Shown: piece after piece, positions 17,356-26,583 of the stretch
Numbering within the stretch: position 1 is the stretch's first letter
Layout of the letters: every line of letters begins with the position of its first letter
Made by a program: the position numbers and the translations under genes
Notes under the pieces: model-generated
Told to the model about the DNA's origin: nothing
The model's input: only the letters and a program-made list of their open reading frames with translations
Databases searched by the model: none
Origin: an uncultured Aquimarina sp.
Lineage (GTDB): Bacteria; Bacteroidota; Bacteroidia; Flavobacteriales; Flavobacteriaceae
Length of the DNA: 64,000 bases
Assembly: GCA_947496705.1 (NCBI GenBank)
Contig: CANMDW010000010.1
Coordinates: 102,311 to 166,310 of the forward strand
Direction of reading: 5' to 3'

Positions 17356-17778
17356 TCACTGTTGCATTTTCAGATAATAATCTACAGAATGTTTACCAGA
17401 TCCATAGAGTAAAAAGAAGATACATAACAGTAAAATGATACTGGCAATAATAAGGTTTGAAACATTCATTTCTCCTATAAAATTGATCAAAACAGCACCC
17501 AGAAGTAAGGGAAGCTGTGCCATTACCGACCATCGGGTTAATAGTCCAAAGGCTATTAATATTCCCCCGACCAAATGTGCGGGAGCCACATAATGAATTA
17601 CAATCATAGTCCCGGCAAGATTCTGAACCGGTTTTATAAGGTCTACAAGAATCTGGCTGTTGCTTACAAAATCGATTCCTTTAATAAATAAAAATACCCC
17701 TAAGGCTATTCTTAACAGATCTAATGGATAATACGTATGCGCATTTGCCCATTTATTTAATGATTTTATCGTTGGCAT
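17356..17778 (-). CDS. DoxX family membrane protein
   Basis: A 140-residue protein with four hydrophobic segments. The first contains LDLLRIALGVFLFIKGIDF and the second AGTMIVIHYVAPAHLVGG, the layout of DoxX-like quinone-associated membrane proteins. It ends with a short polar tail near the membrane. It is followed at 17,291 by a terminator shared with the converging protease gene, and the next minus-strand gene lies about 80 bp upstream. The exact substrate of DoxX-like proteins is not known. A role in redox or oxidative-stress membrane complexes is known for a few relatives only. Confidence 0.75.
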   Translation of the reverse strand: MPTIKSLNKWANAHTYYPLDLLRIALGVFLFIKGIDFVSNSQILVDLIKPVQNLAGTMIVIHYVAPAHLVGGILIAFGLLTRWSVMAQLPLLLGAVLINFIGEMNVSNLIIASIILLLCIFFLLYGSGKHSVDYYLKMQQ

Positions 17779-17855
17779 AACAAAATAAGTATTGATTAGA
17801 CCATTATAAGATACTCATTTTTAATACAATAAAAAAATACATTCTGTCTCTTGCC

Positions 17856-19037
17856 TTAACGCTTTAAGAATCTAAGGTTTTTATACCAGCGAAATACCCA
17901 TTTGATCCATATAAAAACTTCTGGTAAAGCCATTTTAATCTTTTTTCGGGTAACACTTAATAAAAGAGTTAATTGAAGTTTTATTTTTTCTTCATATGTA
18001 TAGTAATATAAAACCAAAACACAAATAAAAGTCACAAACAATAAAGCGCCAATAATCGTCTCTACAGGTGTTAAATCATGATAAAAAAAGCGGTTAAGCC
18101 CTAAGCCAAACCAACTTCCATAAAGCACAAAAAAGTGAATTATATATATAGATAGTGTTTTACCGCCAATCCTGATGATAGTTTTATGGGTCAGATAGTT
18201 TTTAAATAGTATAAAAACAGCAAAGAGTATACATACATTTCCTAGTCTGATAAACAGAAAATTATTATATGCAACAGATTTAAAAATTGTGATGTTAGTA
18301 ACATCGTGTAATACCATTAATATACTTGAAGAATACCACACTAATAATCCCCCTGTAAACAATAGTGTTATTATTGAGTAAGGATAAAATGCTTTATGCT
18401 CGCCATATTTTAAAAAGAGCGTTGCCATAAAGCTTCCGAAGCATACATATCCAAACCATGGAAACAAGGTGAAAACAGAGCCGTTATGGTTTGTAAAATA
18501 ATTAGCTACTGTCTGTGGCAAAAACTCAAGTATACAAGCATCATACAGTGGTTGTAATATAAAAATGATGATTCCCAATCCCAATACTGTATTTTGAAAC
18601 CAGGTCTTATTGGTACGGGATAAAATAAGGTATACTCCTGTCAACAACAACATCGATGTACCAATGCATTGTAATACATCTACATAGAAAAAAGATGGAT
18701 TCACCGTTCCGTTAAAAACAGCATACAAACTAAGACGAAGTAAATATCCCCAAAAAATAACCTTGACAGCTCGTTTTACACCTTTCAGTACCCTGGGGTT
18801 ATCTAATCCTGTCGCGCTTTGCTTCAATAATAAAAATGTAAAGATAAAACCGGTAATTGTAAAAAAAGTTGGGGCTGTCATCCCTCTGAAATACTCCCAC
18901 GTACTATATACAAAATTACTCTTGTCTCGATATGCATCACCCAAAAGGGCATGTACAAAATGCCCCTGAAGCATCATCATAATTGCAAAAGCACGTATTG
19001 CGTCGAGAAAGTGCAATCGACTGGTTTGCTTTGTCAT
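17856..19037 (-). CDS. membrane acyltransferase, DUF1624/HGSNAT-like
   Basis: A 393-residue protein with about ten membrane segments. The N-terminus RLHFLDAIRAFAIMMMLQGHF (split here as RLHFLDAIRAF and MLQGHF) is the signature of the heparan-alpha-glucosaminide N-acetyltransferase-like and acyltransferase-3 families, where the Arg and His sit at the start of the first and second helices. Such proteins move acyl groups across the membrane onto sugars. The substrate here cannot be told from sequence. Start at 19,037 begins MTKQTSRLHFLD with no better upstream choice. The 294 bp between it and the divergent gene at 19,332 hold both promoters and no other gene. Confidence 0.75.
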   Translation of the reverse strand: MTKQTSRLHFLDAIRAFAIMMMLQGHFVHALLGDAYRDKSNFVYSTWEYFRGMTAPTFFTITGFIFTFLLLKQSATGLDNPRVLKGVKRAVKVIFWGYLLRLSLYAVFNGTVNPSFFYVDVLQCIGTSMLLLTGVYLILSRTNKTWFQNTVLGLGIIIFILQPLYDACILEFLPQTVANYFTNHNGSVFTLFPWFGYVCFGSFMATLFLKYGEHKAFYPYSIITLLFTGGLLVWYSSSILMVLHDVTNITIFKSVAYNNFLFIRLGNVCILFAVFILFKNYLTHKTIIRIGGKTLSIYIIHFFVLYGSWFGLGLNRFFYHDLTPVETIIGALLFVTFICVLVLYYYTYEEKIKLQLTLLLSVTRKKIKMALPEVFIWIKWVFRWYKNLRFLKR

Positions 19038-19331
19038 GGTCGAGGTCTTTGGTTAGTTATCCCCAAAAACGGGTTTTGGGTCATAATATTGCTCTGAAAA
19101 AGTGTAAAGCTAGTCAATTTTATTTGTCTTTATATTGATGCTAAGGTGATTAAAGATAAGCATTGATAATTTTGTAGGATTTTACCTCAAAAAGAAGACA
19201 GCTACAATGCACTCCCTGTGCGGATTTCGGGGATTTTGCCCCTTATAATAGCATAAAGTCATCTTCATTTTGGCAATTAAAAAAACATTGTAGCGTTACA
19301 TATGGGTACAAACAACCAAAACTTTTAATCT

Positions 19332-19712
19332 ATGAATGAAAAAGTAATCTTAGGAATTAGAATAGTATTTGGCCTGGCCATTTTATTCTTTGGAAGCAAT
19401 AAGTTGTTCTATTTTATGGATCCTCCCGAACCTTCTACAAAAATTGCCGGAAGCTTCTTAAGGGTCCTGATATCATCCAAAACTATGATGCTGGTAGCTA
19501 TCGTTGAAATTTGCGCAGGAATTGCTTTATTAGCAAATAGATTTGCCCCTTTAATGATGGTGATTCTAATGAGCGTATCGGTCAATGCATTTTTGTATCA
19601 TATTAAATTAGATACTAAAAATTGGTATATCGGAGTGGTGTTTTTAGCACTAAATATTCTTATGCTATACATTTATAAGGATCGCTACAAAGAACTGCTC
19701 AAAGCACAATAG
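19332..19712 (+). CDS. small DoxX-like membrane protein
   Basis: A 126-residue protein with four hydrophobic helices (residues 5-27, 48-68, 72-90 and 98-115). LGIRIVFGLAILFFGSNKLF resembles the first helix of DoxX/DUF417-type proteins, and VAIVEICAGIALLANRF the third. It stands alone on the plus strand, with a terminator 7 bp after its stop. Function unknown. Confidence 0.65.
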   Translation: MNEKVILGIRIVFGLAILFFGSNKLFYFMDPPEPSTKIAGSFLRVLISSKTMMLVAIVEICAGIALLANRFAPLMMVILMSVSVNAFLYHIKLDTKNWYIGVVFLALNILMLYIYKDRYKELLKAQ

Positions 19713-19718
19713 CATAAC

Positions 19719-19755
19719 AAAAGATGCCTCTATACTAAATATGGGCATCTTTTTT
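19719..19755 (+). terminator. rho-independent terminator
   Basis: A stem of AAAAGATGCC paired with GGCATCTTTT, 15-base loop and a T run, directly after the DoxX-like gene. Confidence 0.8.
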
Positions 19756-19870
19756 AATTGAATTCATTTAGCGTATGAAATGATTTAAAAAAAGGAAACT
19801 CAGGTTAATTAATCAAGATTATTTAGTAATTTAAAGTGCGCTAATTAAATTTAAATACACAACCCATCTG

Positions 19871-21781
19871 ATGGCCAATGTTTCAAGTAGAAAAGACATA
19901 GTAGCTTTTGAAAAATTACCCCTTCCAGACTTACCAGAAAGCACTTACCAGGCAATTTTAAATTCGGCATTAACGTATCCAGAGCGAATAGCTTTACAGT
20001 TTTTTCTTCAGGCAAAAGATTATAAAAAATCATATAACATTACCTATCAAGAATTACTCGACAACATCAACGCAACCGCAAATATGTTTAGAGGATTAGG
20101 GCTGATGGATACCGATACCGTAACCTATATACTACCCAACCTTCCTGAAACTATATTTACGGTTTATGGTGGAGAAACAGCAGGTATTGCAAATGCAATT
20201 AACCCGTTATTAGAGCCATTGCAAATGGCAGATATTATGAATGCCGCCGAGACCAAAATATTGGTAACATTAGCCCCTTTTCCAAAAACCGATATTTGGA
20301 ACAAAGTATCTTCAATACTAGATAAAATACCTACACTAACTACAATCCTGACGGTTTCACCTGCAAACTATCTCGGTTTTTTACCTAAAACCATTTTGGG
20401 CTTAACCACCAAAAGAGCAAGAGTGCCCAATACTGTAAAAGTGTTGGATTTTAATAAAATAATTAAGAATTACTCTAAAGACAAACTCAGTTTTAACAGA
20501 AAAATTGATCCCGAAGACATTGCTTCTTATTTCCATACTGGCGGAACCACAGGAAAGCCTAAAATAGCACAGCATACCCATAGAAATGAAATATTTAATG
20601 CATGGTCTTTGGTGAATGCCTTTGGTTTGGATGAGCAAAAACGCTTTTTTTGTGGGCTGCCCTGGTTTCATGTAAATGGCGTCATCGTTACCGGTTTATT
20701 CCCTTTTATGGACGCACACACTTTGGTGTTGGGCACACCCGCAGGATATAGAGGAAAAGGAGTTTTGGATAATTTCTGGAAGATTGTTGAACATTACAAG
20801 ATTTCATTTTTCAGCTCGGTACCTACCGTTCTTCAGTATCTTCTGGAAGTAAAGAAAACCAATGAGGATATCAGTAGCCTGGAATATGCATTTTGCGGTG
20901 CAGCACCTTTATCCAACAAATTGTTTCATGATTTTGAGGCCACAACAGGCATTACCATTTTAGAAGGGTATGGATTTACCGAAGGAACTTGTGCTAATTC
21001 GGGAAATCCAAGGTATGGAGAGCGAAAAATTGGTTCTATCGGGCTGGCTACTGCACATCATCACATGAAAATTGCCATACTGGACGAAAGTAAAAAGTAT
21101 ATTCGAGATGCCAATGTAAACGAAATAGGCATAATTATCGCCAGAGGAGAAAACATATTTCCCGGCTATAAAGAAGCCATTCATAACGAAGATATTTGGG
21201 TTCATGACGGCACATACAAATGGTACAACACCGGCGATTTAGGACGACAAGACGAAGATGGTTATTTCTGGATAACAGGAAGAAAAAAAGAACTCATCAT
21301 AAGAGGAGGGCATAATATTGACCCAAAATCCATCGAGGATCCACTATCAAAGCATCCTATGATTGCAACTGTCGCTGCCATTGCAAGACCAGACAAACGT
21401 TTGGGTGAAATCCCGGTCGCTTATGTGCAACTAAAGCCCGGTATTTCAAGTACCGAAGAAGAATTACTCGCTTTTGCCAAAGAACACATTAAAGAACGGG
21501 CAGCGGTGCCAAAGTCAATTTACATCTTAGATGAATTACCATTAACCGCTATCGGAAAAATCTTTAAACCGGCATTAAGCAAAAGGCAAATTAAAGAAAC
21601 GTTTGAAAAAGATTTAGCCACTATTAAAGAAATAGAAGATTATAAAGTTGAAGTAAGTTTTCATGAAAAGAAAGGACTGCTCGCTACAATAAGCACGACC
21701 TGCGACTTAAACAAAGAAGAGCTTACCAATAAAGTAAATGAAGTATTAGGAGCATACACCGTGCCATTTGAGATTATATAA
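19871..21781 (+). CDS. AMP-binding acyl-CoA synthetase
   Basis: A 636-residue adenylate-forming enzyme. The P-loop-like motif HTGGTTGKPKIAQHTH is at about 217-232, the A5 motif EGYGFTEG near 362-369, the A7 motif YNTGDLGRQDEDGYFWITGR near 452-471, and the closing lysine region LPLTAIGKIFKP near 560. It should activate a carboxylic acid with ATP and join it to CoA. The substrate (fatty, branched or aromatic acid) cannot be fixed from sequence. The C-terminal ~60 residues after the catalytic Lys are a small extra domain (EVSFHEKKGLLATIST) beyond the usual end. The gene appears monocistronic; a hairpin-rich repeat starts 2 bp after its stop. Confidence 0.88.
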   Translation: MANVSSRKDIVAFEKLPLPDLPESTYQAILNSALTYPERIALQFFLQAKDYKKSYNITYQELLDNINATANMFRGLGLMDTDTVTYILPNLPETIFTVYGGETAGIANAINPLLEPLQMADIMNAAETKILVTLAPFPKTDIWNKVSSILDKIPTLTTILTVSPANYLGFLPKTILGLTTKRARVPNTVKVLDFNKIIKNYSKDKLSFNRKIDPEDIASYFHTGGTTGKPKIAQHTHRNEIFNAWSLVNAFGLDEQKRFFCGLPWFHVNGVIVTGLFPFMDAHTLVLGTPAGYRGKGVLDNFWKIVEHYKISFFSSVPTVLQYLLEVKKTNEDISSLEYAFCGAAPLSNKLFHDFEATTGITILEGYGFTEGTCANSGNPRYGERKIGSIGLATAHHHMKIAILDESKKYIRDANVNEIGIIIARGENIFPGYKEAIHNEDIWVHDGTYKWYNTGDLGRQDEDGYFWITGRKKELIIRGGHNIDPKSIEDPLSKHPMIATVAAIARPDKRLGEIPVAYVQLKPGISSTEEELLAFAKEHIKERAAVPKSIYILDELPLTAIGKIFKPALSKRQIKETFEKDLATIKEIEDYKVEVSFHEKKGLLATISTTCDLNKEELTNKVNEVLGAYTVPFEII

Positions 21782-21783
21782 GT

Positions 21784-21936
21784 AGTGCCTGGTCGGAAAT
21801 ATATCACTATTAAATTTGTTTCTTTTTTGCACTATTTTTATTTGTTTTTTATCGCCTGATGCTAAGGCATCTGCGTCAAAAAAGAAAATCAAAAATAATT
21901 CAAATTATAAAAACCGCCTATTTCCGGCCAGATACT
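21784..21936. repeat. 153-bp inverted-repeat element
   Basis: Ends are an 18-bp imperfect inverted repeat (AGTGCCTGGTCGGAAATA; the other end in reverse complement is AGTATCTGGCCGGAAATA), with further pairing inside and a central GATGC-TAAG-GCATC hairpin. It starts right after the acyl-CoA synthetase stop. Probably a MITE-like or REP-like element that may also terminate transcription. Confidence 0.5.
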
Positions 21937-22004
21937 AAAGTAAGAACACACAGTTTTTGGCATCTTTATTGATATCATTAGTATACACATAAAAACCATA
22001 TCTT

Positions 22005-22346
22005 ATGAAAACTGATAATTATACCAGATTTATATTCACTATTATTGCTATTTGCCTTGTCATTATTGTAATAAGAGATATTGAAATCATTCCAAAAGCG
22101 CATGCAAACAATACTCCGACCACAAATTATGGAATAGTACCGATCAATACCGATGGTTCTATTACTGTGCGTCTAAGTAACACCAATGAAATTGATGTAA
22201 ACATTAAAAACATCGATACCTATGATAAACTTAAGGTTGATCTTAATAGCATAAGTACTCGAGATGAATTAGACATCAATATTGATGAAATCGGCGGTAG
22301 TTATGTTTCAAGTGGTGGCCCGATTAAAGTGAAAGTTCAGAACTGA
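22005..22346 (+). CDS. small membrane-anchored protein of unknown function
   Basis: A 113-residue protein with one N-terminal hydrophobic helix (residues 9-24, IFTIIAICLVIIVIRD) and then a polar, Asn/Asp/Ile-rich region with repeated V-N-I-K/D-L-N-S type strands (NEIDVNIKNIDTYDKLKV). It most likely faces the periplasm. No catalytic motif is visible. The next gene, a small lipoprotein, begins 79 bp later on the same strand. I do not recognise a named family. Confidence 0.65.
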   Translation: MKTDNYTRFIFTIIAICLVIIVIRDIEIIPKAHANNTPTTNYGIVPINTDGSITVRLSNTNEIDVNIKNIDTYDKLKVDLNSISTRDELDINIDEIGGSYVSSGGPIKVKVQN

Positions 22347-22425
22347 TAGGTATTCAGAATCAAACACCTTACGCAACCTTTTGTACAAATTTCATCTTTT
22401 TGATATAAAGAAAAGATGAAACACG

Positions 22426-22797
22426 ATGAAAAACATTTTGATACCGCTTTTATGCCTGGCTATCTGTGCCTGCAGCAATGATGATGATGATACTTCATCA
22501 AAAATTTGCAACACCGCAGATCCTTTAGAAGATCTTTCCTGGTTAAATGATATTAAGAAGACATTTGAAGCAGACCTAATCCCGGCCGGTAATCAAATTA
22601 TAAAATATCGCTACAAGGAGCAAGATGTATTTTGGATTGACAGTTGTGTTAATTGCGAAGATGCATTAATACAGATTTATAATTGTACCGGAGCAATTAT
22701 TTGCCAAAAAGGGGGTATCGCAGGATTGGATGATTGTCCTGATTTTCAGTCTGAAGCAACGGCTATGGTCATCTTATTTAATAATGTTCAGAATTAA
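22426..22797 (+). CDS. lipoprotein, DUF6970-like
   Basis: A 123-residue protein with a signal ending in lipobox LAICAC (Cys16) and an acidic stretch after it. The body has paired cysteines (SCVNCED, YNCTG, ICQKGG, DDCPDF) and a W-L-x-x-I-K start. This arrangement, with Y-x-Y then a C-x-x-C and an IC-x-x-GG segment, resembles the DUF6970 family of small Bacteroidota lipoproteins. The cysteines probably form disulfides after export. Role unknown. About 280 bp without features separate it from the kinase gene. Confidence 0.65.
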   Translation: MKNILIPLLCLAICACSNDDDDTSSKICNTADPLEDLSWLNDIKKTFEADLIPAGNQIIKYRYKEQDVFWIDSCVNCEDALIQIYNCTGAIICQKGGIAGLDDCPDFQSEATAMVILFNNVQN

Positions 22798-23078
22798 GAT
22801 ATAGCTAATCAGAAAGCGAAATCTAGAGACTTCGCACCTAATTATTAAAAACTATAACCATAATCTTTTGCGAAGATGTAATTCGTAGAGCATAGGTTAT
22901 CAATTAACCTGTTAAAACCAATCATAAAAAGGTCATATAAAACTCATTATCACTTCGGCATATAGGATATTTATCTAAATTCTTACACCTCTTTTTTATG
23001 TTACTCATAAAATCTAGTATATTTACCCCAAACTCTAACACATAGTTTTATAAAACCCCCCAAGAAAAATAAGTAACT

Positions 23079-23693
23079 ATGCATATAGCTATAGCTGGAA
23101 ATATCGGTGCAGGAAAAACCACATTGACCCGATTACTTGCTAAACATTACAAATGGGAAGCTCATTTTGAAGATGTATTGGAAAACCCTTATTTAGAGGA
23201 TTTCTATAACAAAATGGAACGTTGGTCTTTCAATCTTCAGATTTATTTCCTGAACAGCCGTTTTAGACAAATTATTGATATCCGCGAAGGCGGAAAAGAC
23301 ATTATTCAGGATCGAACTATCTATGAAGATGCATATATATTTGCACCAAACCTGCACGCTATGGGGTTAATGACCAATCGTGATTTTGAAAATTACCGAT
23401 CTCTTTTTGATCTTATGGAGGATGTGGTCGAAGGGCCCGATCTGCTCATTTACCTCAGAAGCAGTATTCCTAATCTGGTAAATCAAATCCATAAGCGTGG
23501 TCGCGAATATGAGAATACCATTAGTATCGACTATCTAAGCAGGCTCAATGAGCGTTATGAAGCCTGGGCACATGACTATGACAAAGGCAACCTGCTTATT
23601 GTCGATGTAGACACCGTTAATTTTGTAGACAATCCAGAGGATCTTGGTCATATTATTAATCGCATCGACGCAGAGCTTAACGGGCTGTTCTAG
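23079..23693 (+). CDS. deoxynucleoside kinase
   Basis: A 204-residue kinase. The P-loop GNIGAGKTTL is at residues 7-16, ERWSFNLQIYFL at 47-58, the DRT motif in IIQDRTIYEDA near 75, and the LID arginines in IHKRGREYE near 138. These are the dGK/dCK-type nucleoside salvage kinases that phosphorylate deoxynucleosides with ATP. The specificity (dA, dG or dC) is not evident. A DUF2461 gene follows by 23 bp, perhaps in the same transcript. Thymidylate synthase and a nucleoside transporter lie elsewhere in the window but are not linked to it. Confidence 0.9.
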   Translation: MHIAIAGNIGAGKTTLTRLLAKHYKWEAHFEDVLENPYLEDFYNKMERWSFNLQIYFLNSRFRQIIDIREGGKDIIQDRTIYEDAYIFAPNLHAMGLMTNRDFENYRSLFDLMEDVVEGPDLLIYLRSSIPNLVNQIHKRGREYENTISIDYLSRLNERYEAWAHDYDKGNLLIVDVDTVNFVDNPEDLGHIINRIDAELNGLF

Positions 23694-23716
23694 TAAAATA
23701 CAGTTATTTTCCTGAT

Positions 23717-24373
23717 ATGGATTTCAACTCATTATTTCAATTTCTTCAGGAGCTTCAAGACAATAATCACAAAGAATGGATGGATACCCATCGAAAACGG
23801 TACCAGCAAATAAGAAATTCATTTATCCTGTGGTTGGATGAATTGGATACCAAACTGGCAGCTATCGATCCCGATTACTATCCTACACCAGGGAAAAAAG
23901 GAATCAATCGTATTAATAACAACTTACTTTTTCATCCTAATAAACCAGTATATAAAGATCATTTTGCAGCAGGATTAGATCAAAAATCCAAGCAGGGAGA
24001 TTTTTATATTCAAATTGGCATTAACGAATGTGAATTAGCCGGCGGGTATTGGAAACCAGATAACAAAATCTTAAATAGCATTCGCGAAGCCATAGATTAT
24101 AATGGTGAAGAATTAGTAAAAATCCTGAACAAGAAGAGTTTTAAAACCATTTTTGGCGGGCTTATACCCGATGAAAATATGCTAAAAACAACTCCAAAAG
24201 GATATACTGCAGATCATGAACATATCAATTTATTGCGTCATCGAACTTTTGCGGTTATTCATCCACTCACTAAAAAAGAAATTCTACAAGATGATTTTAT
24301 GGATAAAGTAATTTTGGTGTATAAAGAGATGCTTCCATTCAGAAGATACCTAAACCAGGCGGTAACAGTCTAG
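23717..24373 (+). CDS. DUF2461 family protein
   Basis: A 218-residue protein. It shows the family pattern: F-L-x-x-L-x-x-N-N-H-K-E-W-M near residues 9-21, then RINNNLLFHPNKPVYKDHF in the middle (family: R-x-x-R-D-x-R-F-x-x-x-K-x-P-Y-K), and GGYWKPDNKIL. No signal or membrane segments, so cytoplasmic. The function of the family is not established. It is 23 bp after the kinase and converges on waaA. The spacer holds an imperfect CCATGAC/GTCATG dyad that could end both transcripts. Confidence 0.8.
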   Translation: MDFNSLFQFLQELQDNNHKEWMDTHRKRYQQIRNSFILWLDELDTKLAAIDPDYYPTPGKKGINRINNNLLFHPNKPVYKDHFAAGLDQKSKQGDFYIQIGINECELAGGYWKPDNKILNSIREAIDYNGEELVKILNKKSFKTIFGGLIPDENMLKTTPKGYTADHEHINLLRHRTFAVIHPLTKKEILQDDFMDKVILVYKEMLPFRRYLNQAVTV

Positions 24374-24448
24374 TTTTTTTAGACCCAAGATATTTTAGAG
24401 TCGGAAACCATGACGTATATCAATTTCAAAATTGTCATGATTCCTGGT

Positions 24449-25693
24449 TCATGAATCAATTTTTTCTTCTAAATACTCTACAATCACATCTGTCGCCCCG
24501 ACATTACTATTGATAAAGTGCCCTGCAATCATCCCTGTTTTCTCCCTGAATTTTTTGTTCTCGATAAGTTTATACATCACTTCAGTAAATTCATCGGCAG
24601 TGGATATAGAAAATAATCCAGCCAGTTTCTGAAGCTGTTTGGCCTCTCTGAATTTTTCAAAGTTCTTACCAATCACTATCGGGATTCCAAAAGTTGCCGG
24701 TTCCAGAATATTGTGCAGTCCTGCAGTACCCATTGCGCCCCCAACATAAGCAATATCACCATAGCTATACACCCGGGATAAATATCCTATGGTATTCATA
24801 ATAAACACCTGATGATCTTTTAATGCTACCCCTTCTTTTTCAGAATATGAGATCGTTTTCTTTTTGATTTTTTGCCTCAGCACATTCACATTACTATCTT
24901 TAATTTCGTGCGGAGCAATAATAAAACAAACCTCATCTGAAGCCTGATTCACAAAGTCTATAAAAATGGCTTCATCTTCGGGCCAGGAGCTACCAATCAC
25001 AACACACAGTCTTTCATTAATAAATTCTGAAATAAAATCTACATGATTATCCATCTCAATCTGGTGTGATACACGATCAAAACGGGTATCTCCGCTAAGC
25101 GATACATTGTCAAAACCCAATTGCTCTATCAATGTTTCAGACATAGCATCCTGAACAAAAAAGTAATCTGCCATTTGCAATGTTTTTCGCATAAAACCGC
25201 CATACCATTTAAAAAATGACTGATTTTCTCTAAAAGTGGCAGATATAAATACCGCCGGAATATCTTTAGCCTGTAATGCTTTTAAATAATTGGGCCAGAA
25301 TTCATATTTTATAAAAACTGCCAACTCGGGATTAACAAGTTGTATAAATCTTACCGCATTTACCCTGGTATCTATCGGAAGATATACAATAACATCGGCC
25401 AGTGTGCTATTTTTCTTTACTTCATAACCTGAAGGCGAGAAAAAAGTCACCACCAGTTTATGATCTGGATACTTCTTTTTTAATGCTTCCATTACCGGTA
25501 CACCTTGTTCATACTCGCCCAGAGAAGCACAATGAAACCACAAGGCCCGGCCTTGAACGGGAAAATGCGCCTCTAAGGTTTCAAAAACCTCCTTTCTCCC
25601 GTCTGCAAACAATTTGAGTTTGGGACTTAGCAGACCAATTATAGGGAGCAAACTATTAAATAGTGTAATAAAGATGTTATATAAAAAGCTCAA
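24449..25693 (-). CDS. waaA: 3-deoxy-D-manno-octulosonic acid (Kdo) transferase
   Basis: A 414-residue protein with an N-terminal membrane anchor (residues 2-22). It has the glycosyltransferase-30 motifs: ALWFHCASLGEYEQG near 49-63, the catalytic Glu in the E-Y-E region, and FIKYEFWPNYL near 127-137. The second domain carries GDTRFDRV near 200-207 and AYVGGAMGTAGLHNILEPA near 315-333. It adds Kdo from CMP-Kdo to lipid A precursor at the inner face of the cytoplasmic membrane, so the organism makes Kdo-type LPS or LOS. Transcribed alone; the region upstream is the 107-bp repeat array. Confidence 0.93.
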   Translation of the reverse strand: MSFLYNIFITLFNSLLPIIGLLSPKLKLFADGRKEVFETLEAHFPVQGRALWFHCASLGEYEQGVPVMEALKKKYPDHKLVVTFFSPSGYEVKKNSTLADVIVYLPIDTRVNAVRFIQLVNPELAVFIKYEFWPNYLKALQAKDIPAVFISATFRENQSFFKWYGGFMRKTLQMADYFFVQDAMSETLIEQLGFDNVSLSGDTRFDRVSHQIEMDNHVDFISEFINERLCVVIGSSWPEDEAIFIDFVNQASDEVCFIIAPHEIKDSNVNVLRQKIKKKTISYSEKEGVALKDHQVFIMNTIGYLSRVYSYGDIAYVGGAMGTAGLHNILEPATFGIPIVIGKNFEKFREAKQLQKLAGLFSISTADEFTEVMYKLIENKKFREKTGMIAGHFINSNVGATDVIVEYLEEKIDS

Positions 25694-25804
25694 AATGTGA
25701 TGATTTTTATGAACAGTAAAAATACATTTCTTTTGTTTTTATACCGTAAACACATCATAACTTTTTATGACAGGTGTAAAAATTGGATGGAAGAGTAAGG
25801 TCGG

Positions 25805-26121
25805 AAGTCAGAAAATACGCAAATAAAACGCTACCTTTAAAGCTCCTTTCCCTTGACAGGGAAAGGTGTCGACTGTAAGGAGACGGAAAGGGTAGATAAC
25901 ACGAAATCAGAAGTCAGAGAAATACACAGATAAAACACTACCTCTAAAGCTCCTTTCCCTTGACAGGGAAAGGTGTCGACTGTAAGGAGACGGAAAGGGT
26001 AGATAACACGAAATCAGAAGTCAGAGAAATACACAGATAAAACACTACCTCTAAAGCTCCTTTCCCTTGACAGGGAAAGGTGTCGACTGTAAGGAGACGG
26101 AAAGGGTAGATAACACGAAAG
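25805..26121 (+). repeat. three tandem ~107-bp repeats with internal palindromes
   Basis: Three copies at a 106-107 bp spacing. Each contains the palindromic core CCTTTCCCTTGACAGGGAAA (cores start at 25,845, 25,952 and 26,059), then GTCGACTGTAAGGAGACGG and AAGGGTAGATAACACG. Copies two and three are almost identical. The third runs directly into the start codon of the DUF559 gene at 26,122, so the repeat serves as its upstream region. From 25,694 to 25,804 I see only spacer. Confidence 0.9.
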
Positions 26122-26484
26122 ATGAAGAAAAAACTACACGACAAACAAGAGCTAAAAAACAACCGGAAAACGTTACGAAAAAACCTTACAGCTGCGGAAG
26201 CATTCCTATGGAAACAGCTTCAACATAAGAAACTGGAAGGAAGAAAATTCAGAAGACAACATAGTATCAAGAATTATATCGTTGATTTTTATTGTGCTTC
26301 TGAAAAATTAATCGTCGAATTAGACGGTGCAATTCATATGAGTCTTAATGCTCAGGAAAAAGATGCTAAAAGAGATCAAAAGTTGGAGTATATGGGTTTT
26401 AAAGTAATTCGGTTTGAGAACCGTATGGTTTTTGATCATCTTTCTTCAGTCTTGCAAGAAATAAAAGATAATTTTAGGCATTAG
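26122..26484 (+). CDS. DUF559 endonuclease-domain protein embedded in repeats
   Basis: A 120-residue protein of the DUF559 family (Vsr/restriction-endonuclease-like fold). It shows RKNLTAAEAFLWKQLQ (20-35), GRKFRRQHSI (41-50), then YIVDFYCASEKLIVELDG, in which D and E-x-D are the expected metal-binding acids, and GFKVIRFEN near 92. The size is typical. It has no partner methylase or other nuclease subunit. The gene is bracketed by the direct repeats upstream and an inverted copy of the same sequence 6 bp after the stop. A fourth direct copy with a fragment of this gene's own start lies further on. That layout suggests a mobile or repeat-maintaining unit. The biochemical role of DUF559 proteins is not known. 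Confidence 0.85.
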   Translation: MKKKLHDKQELKNNRKTLRKNLTAAEAFLWKQLQHKKLEGRKFRRQHSIKNYIVDFYCASEKLIVELDGAIHMSLNAQEKDAKRDQKLEYMGFKVIRFENRMVFDHLSSVLQEIKDNFRH

Positions 26485-26490
26485 TGAAAC

Positions 26491-26555
26491 GACCCCTTCC
26501 GTCTTCTCTCAAATACTTGGGAGAATCCACCTTCCCCTGGCCAGGGAAAGGAGCT
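26491..26555 (-). repeat. inverted copy of the DUF559-flanking repeat
   Basis: The reverse complement begins AGCTCCTTTCCCTGGCCAGG, then AAGGTG, an unrelated middle, and AGACGGAAGGGG. This matches the order of blocks in the three upstream copies, in opposite orientation. The DUF559 gene is therefore flanked by inverted repeats of about 65 bp. Confidence 0.75.
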
Positions 26556-26583
26556 CCTATAATAAGACATAATGTAGATAACA

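Noticed and set aside
25805..26121. Tandem 107-bp repeats as a CRISPR array
   Set aside because: The whole unit repeats, with no variable spacers; only three copies and no cas genes.
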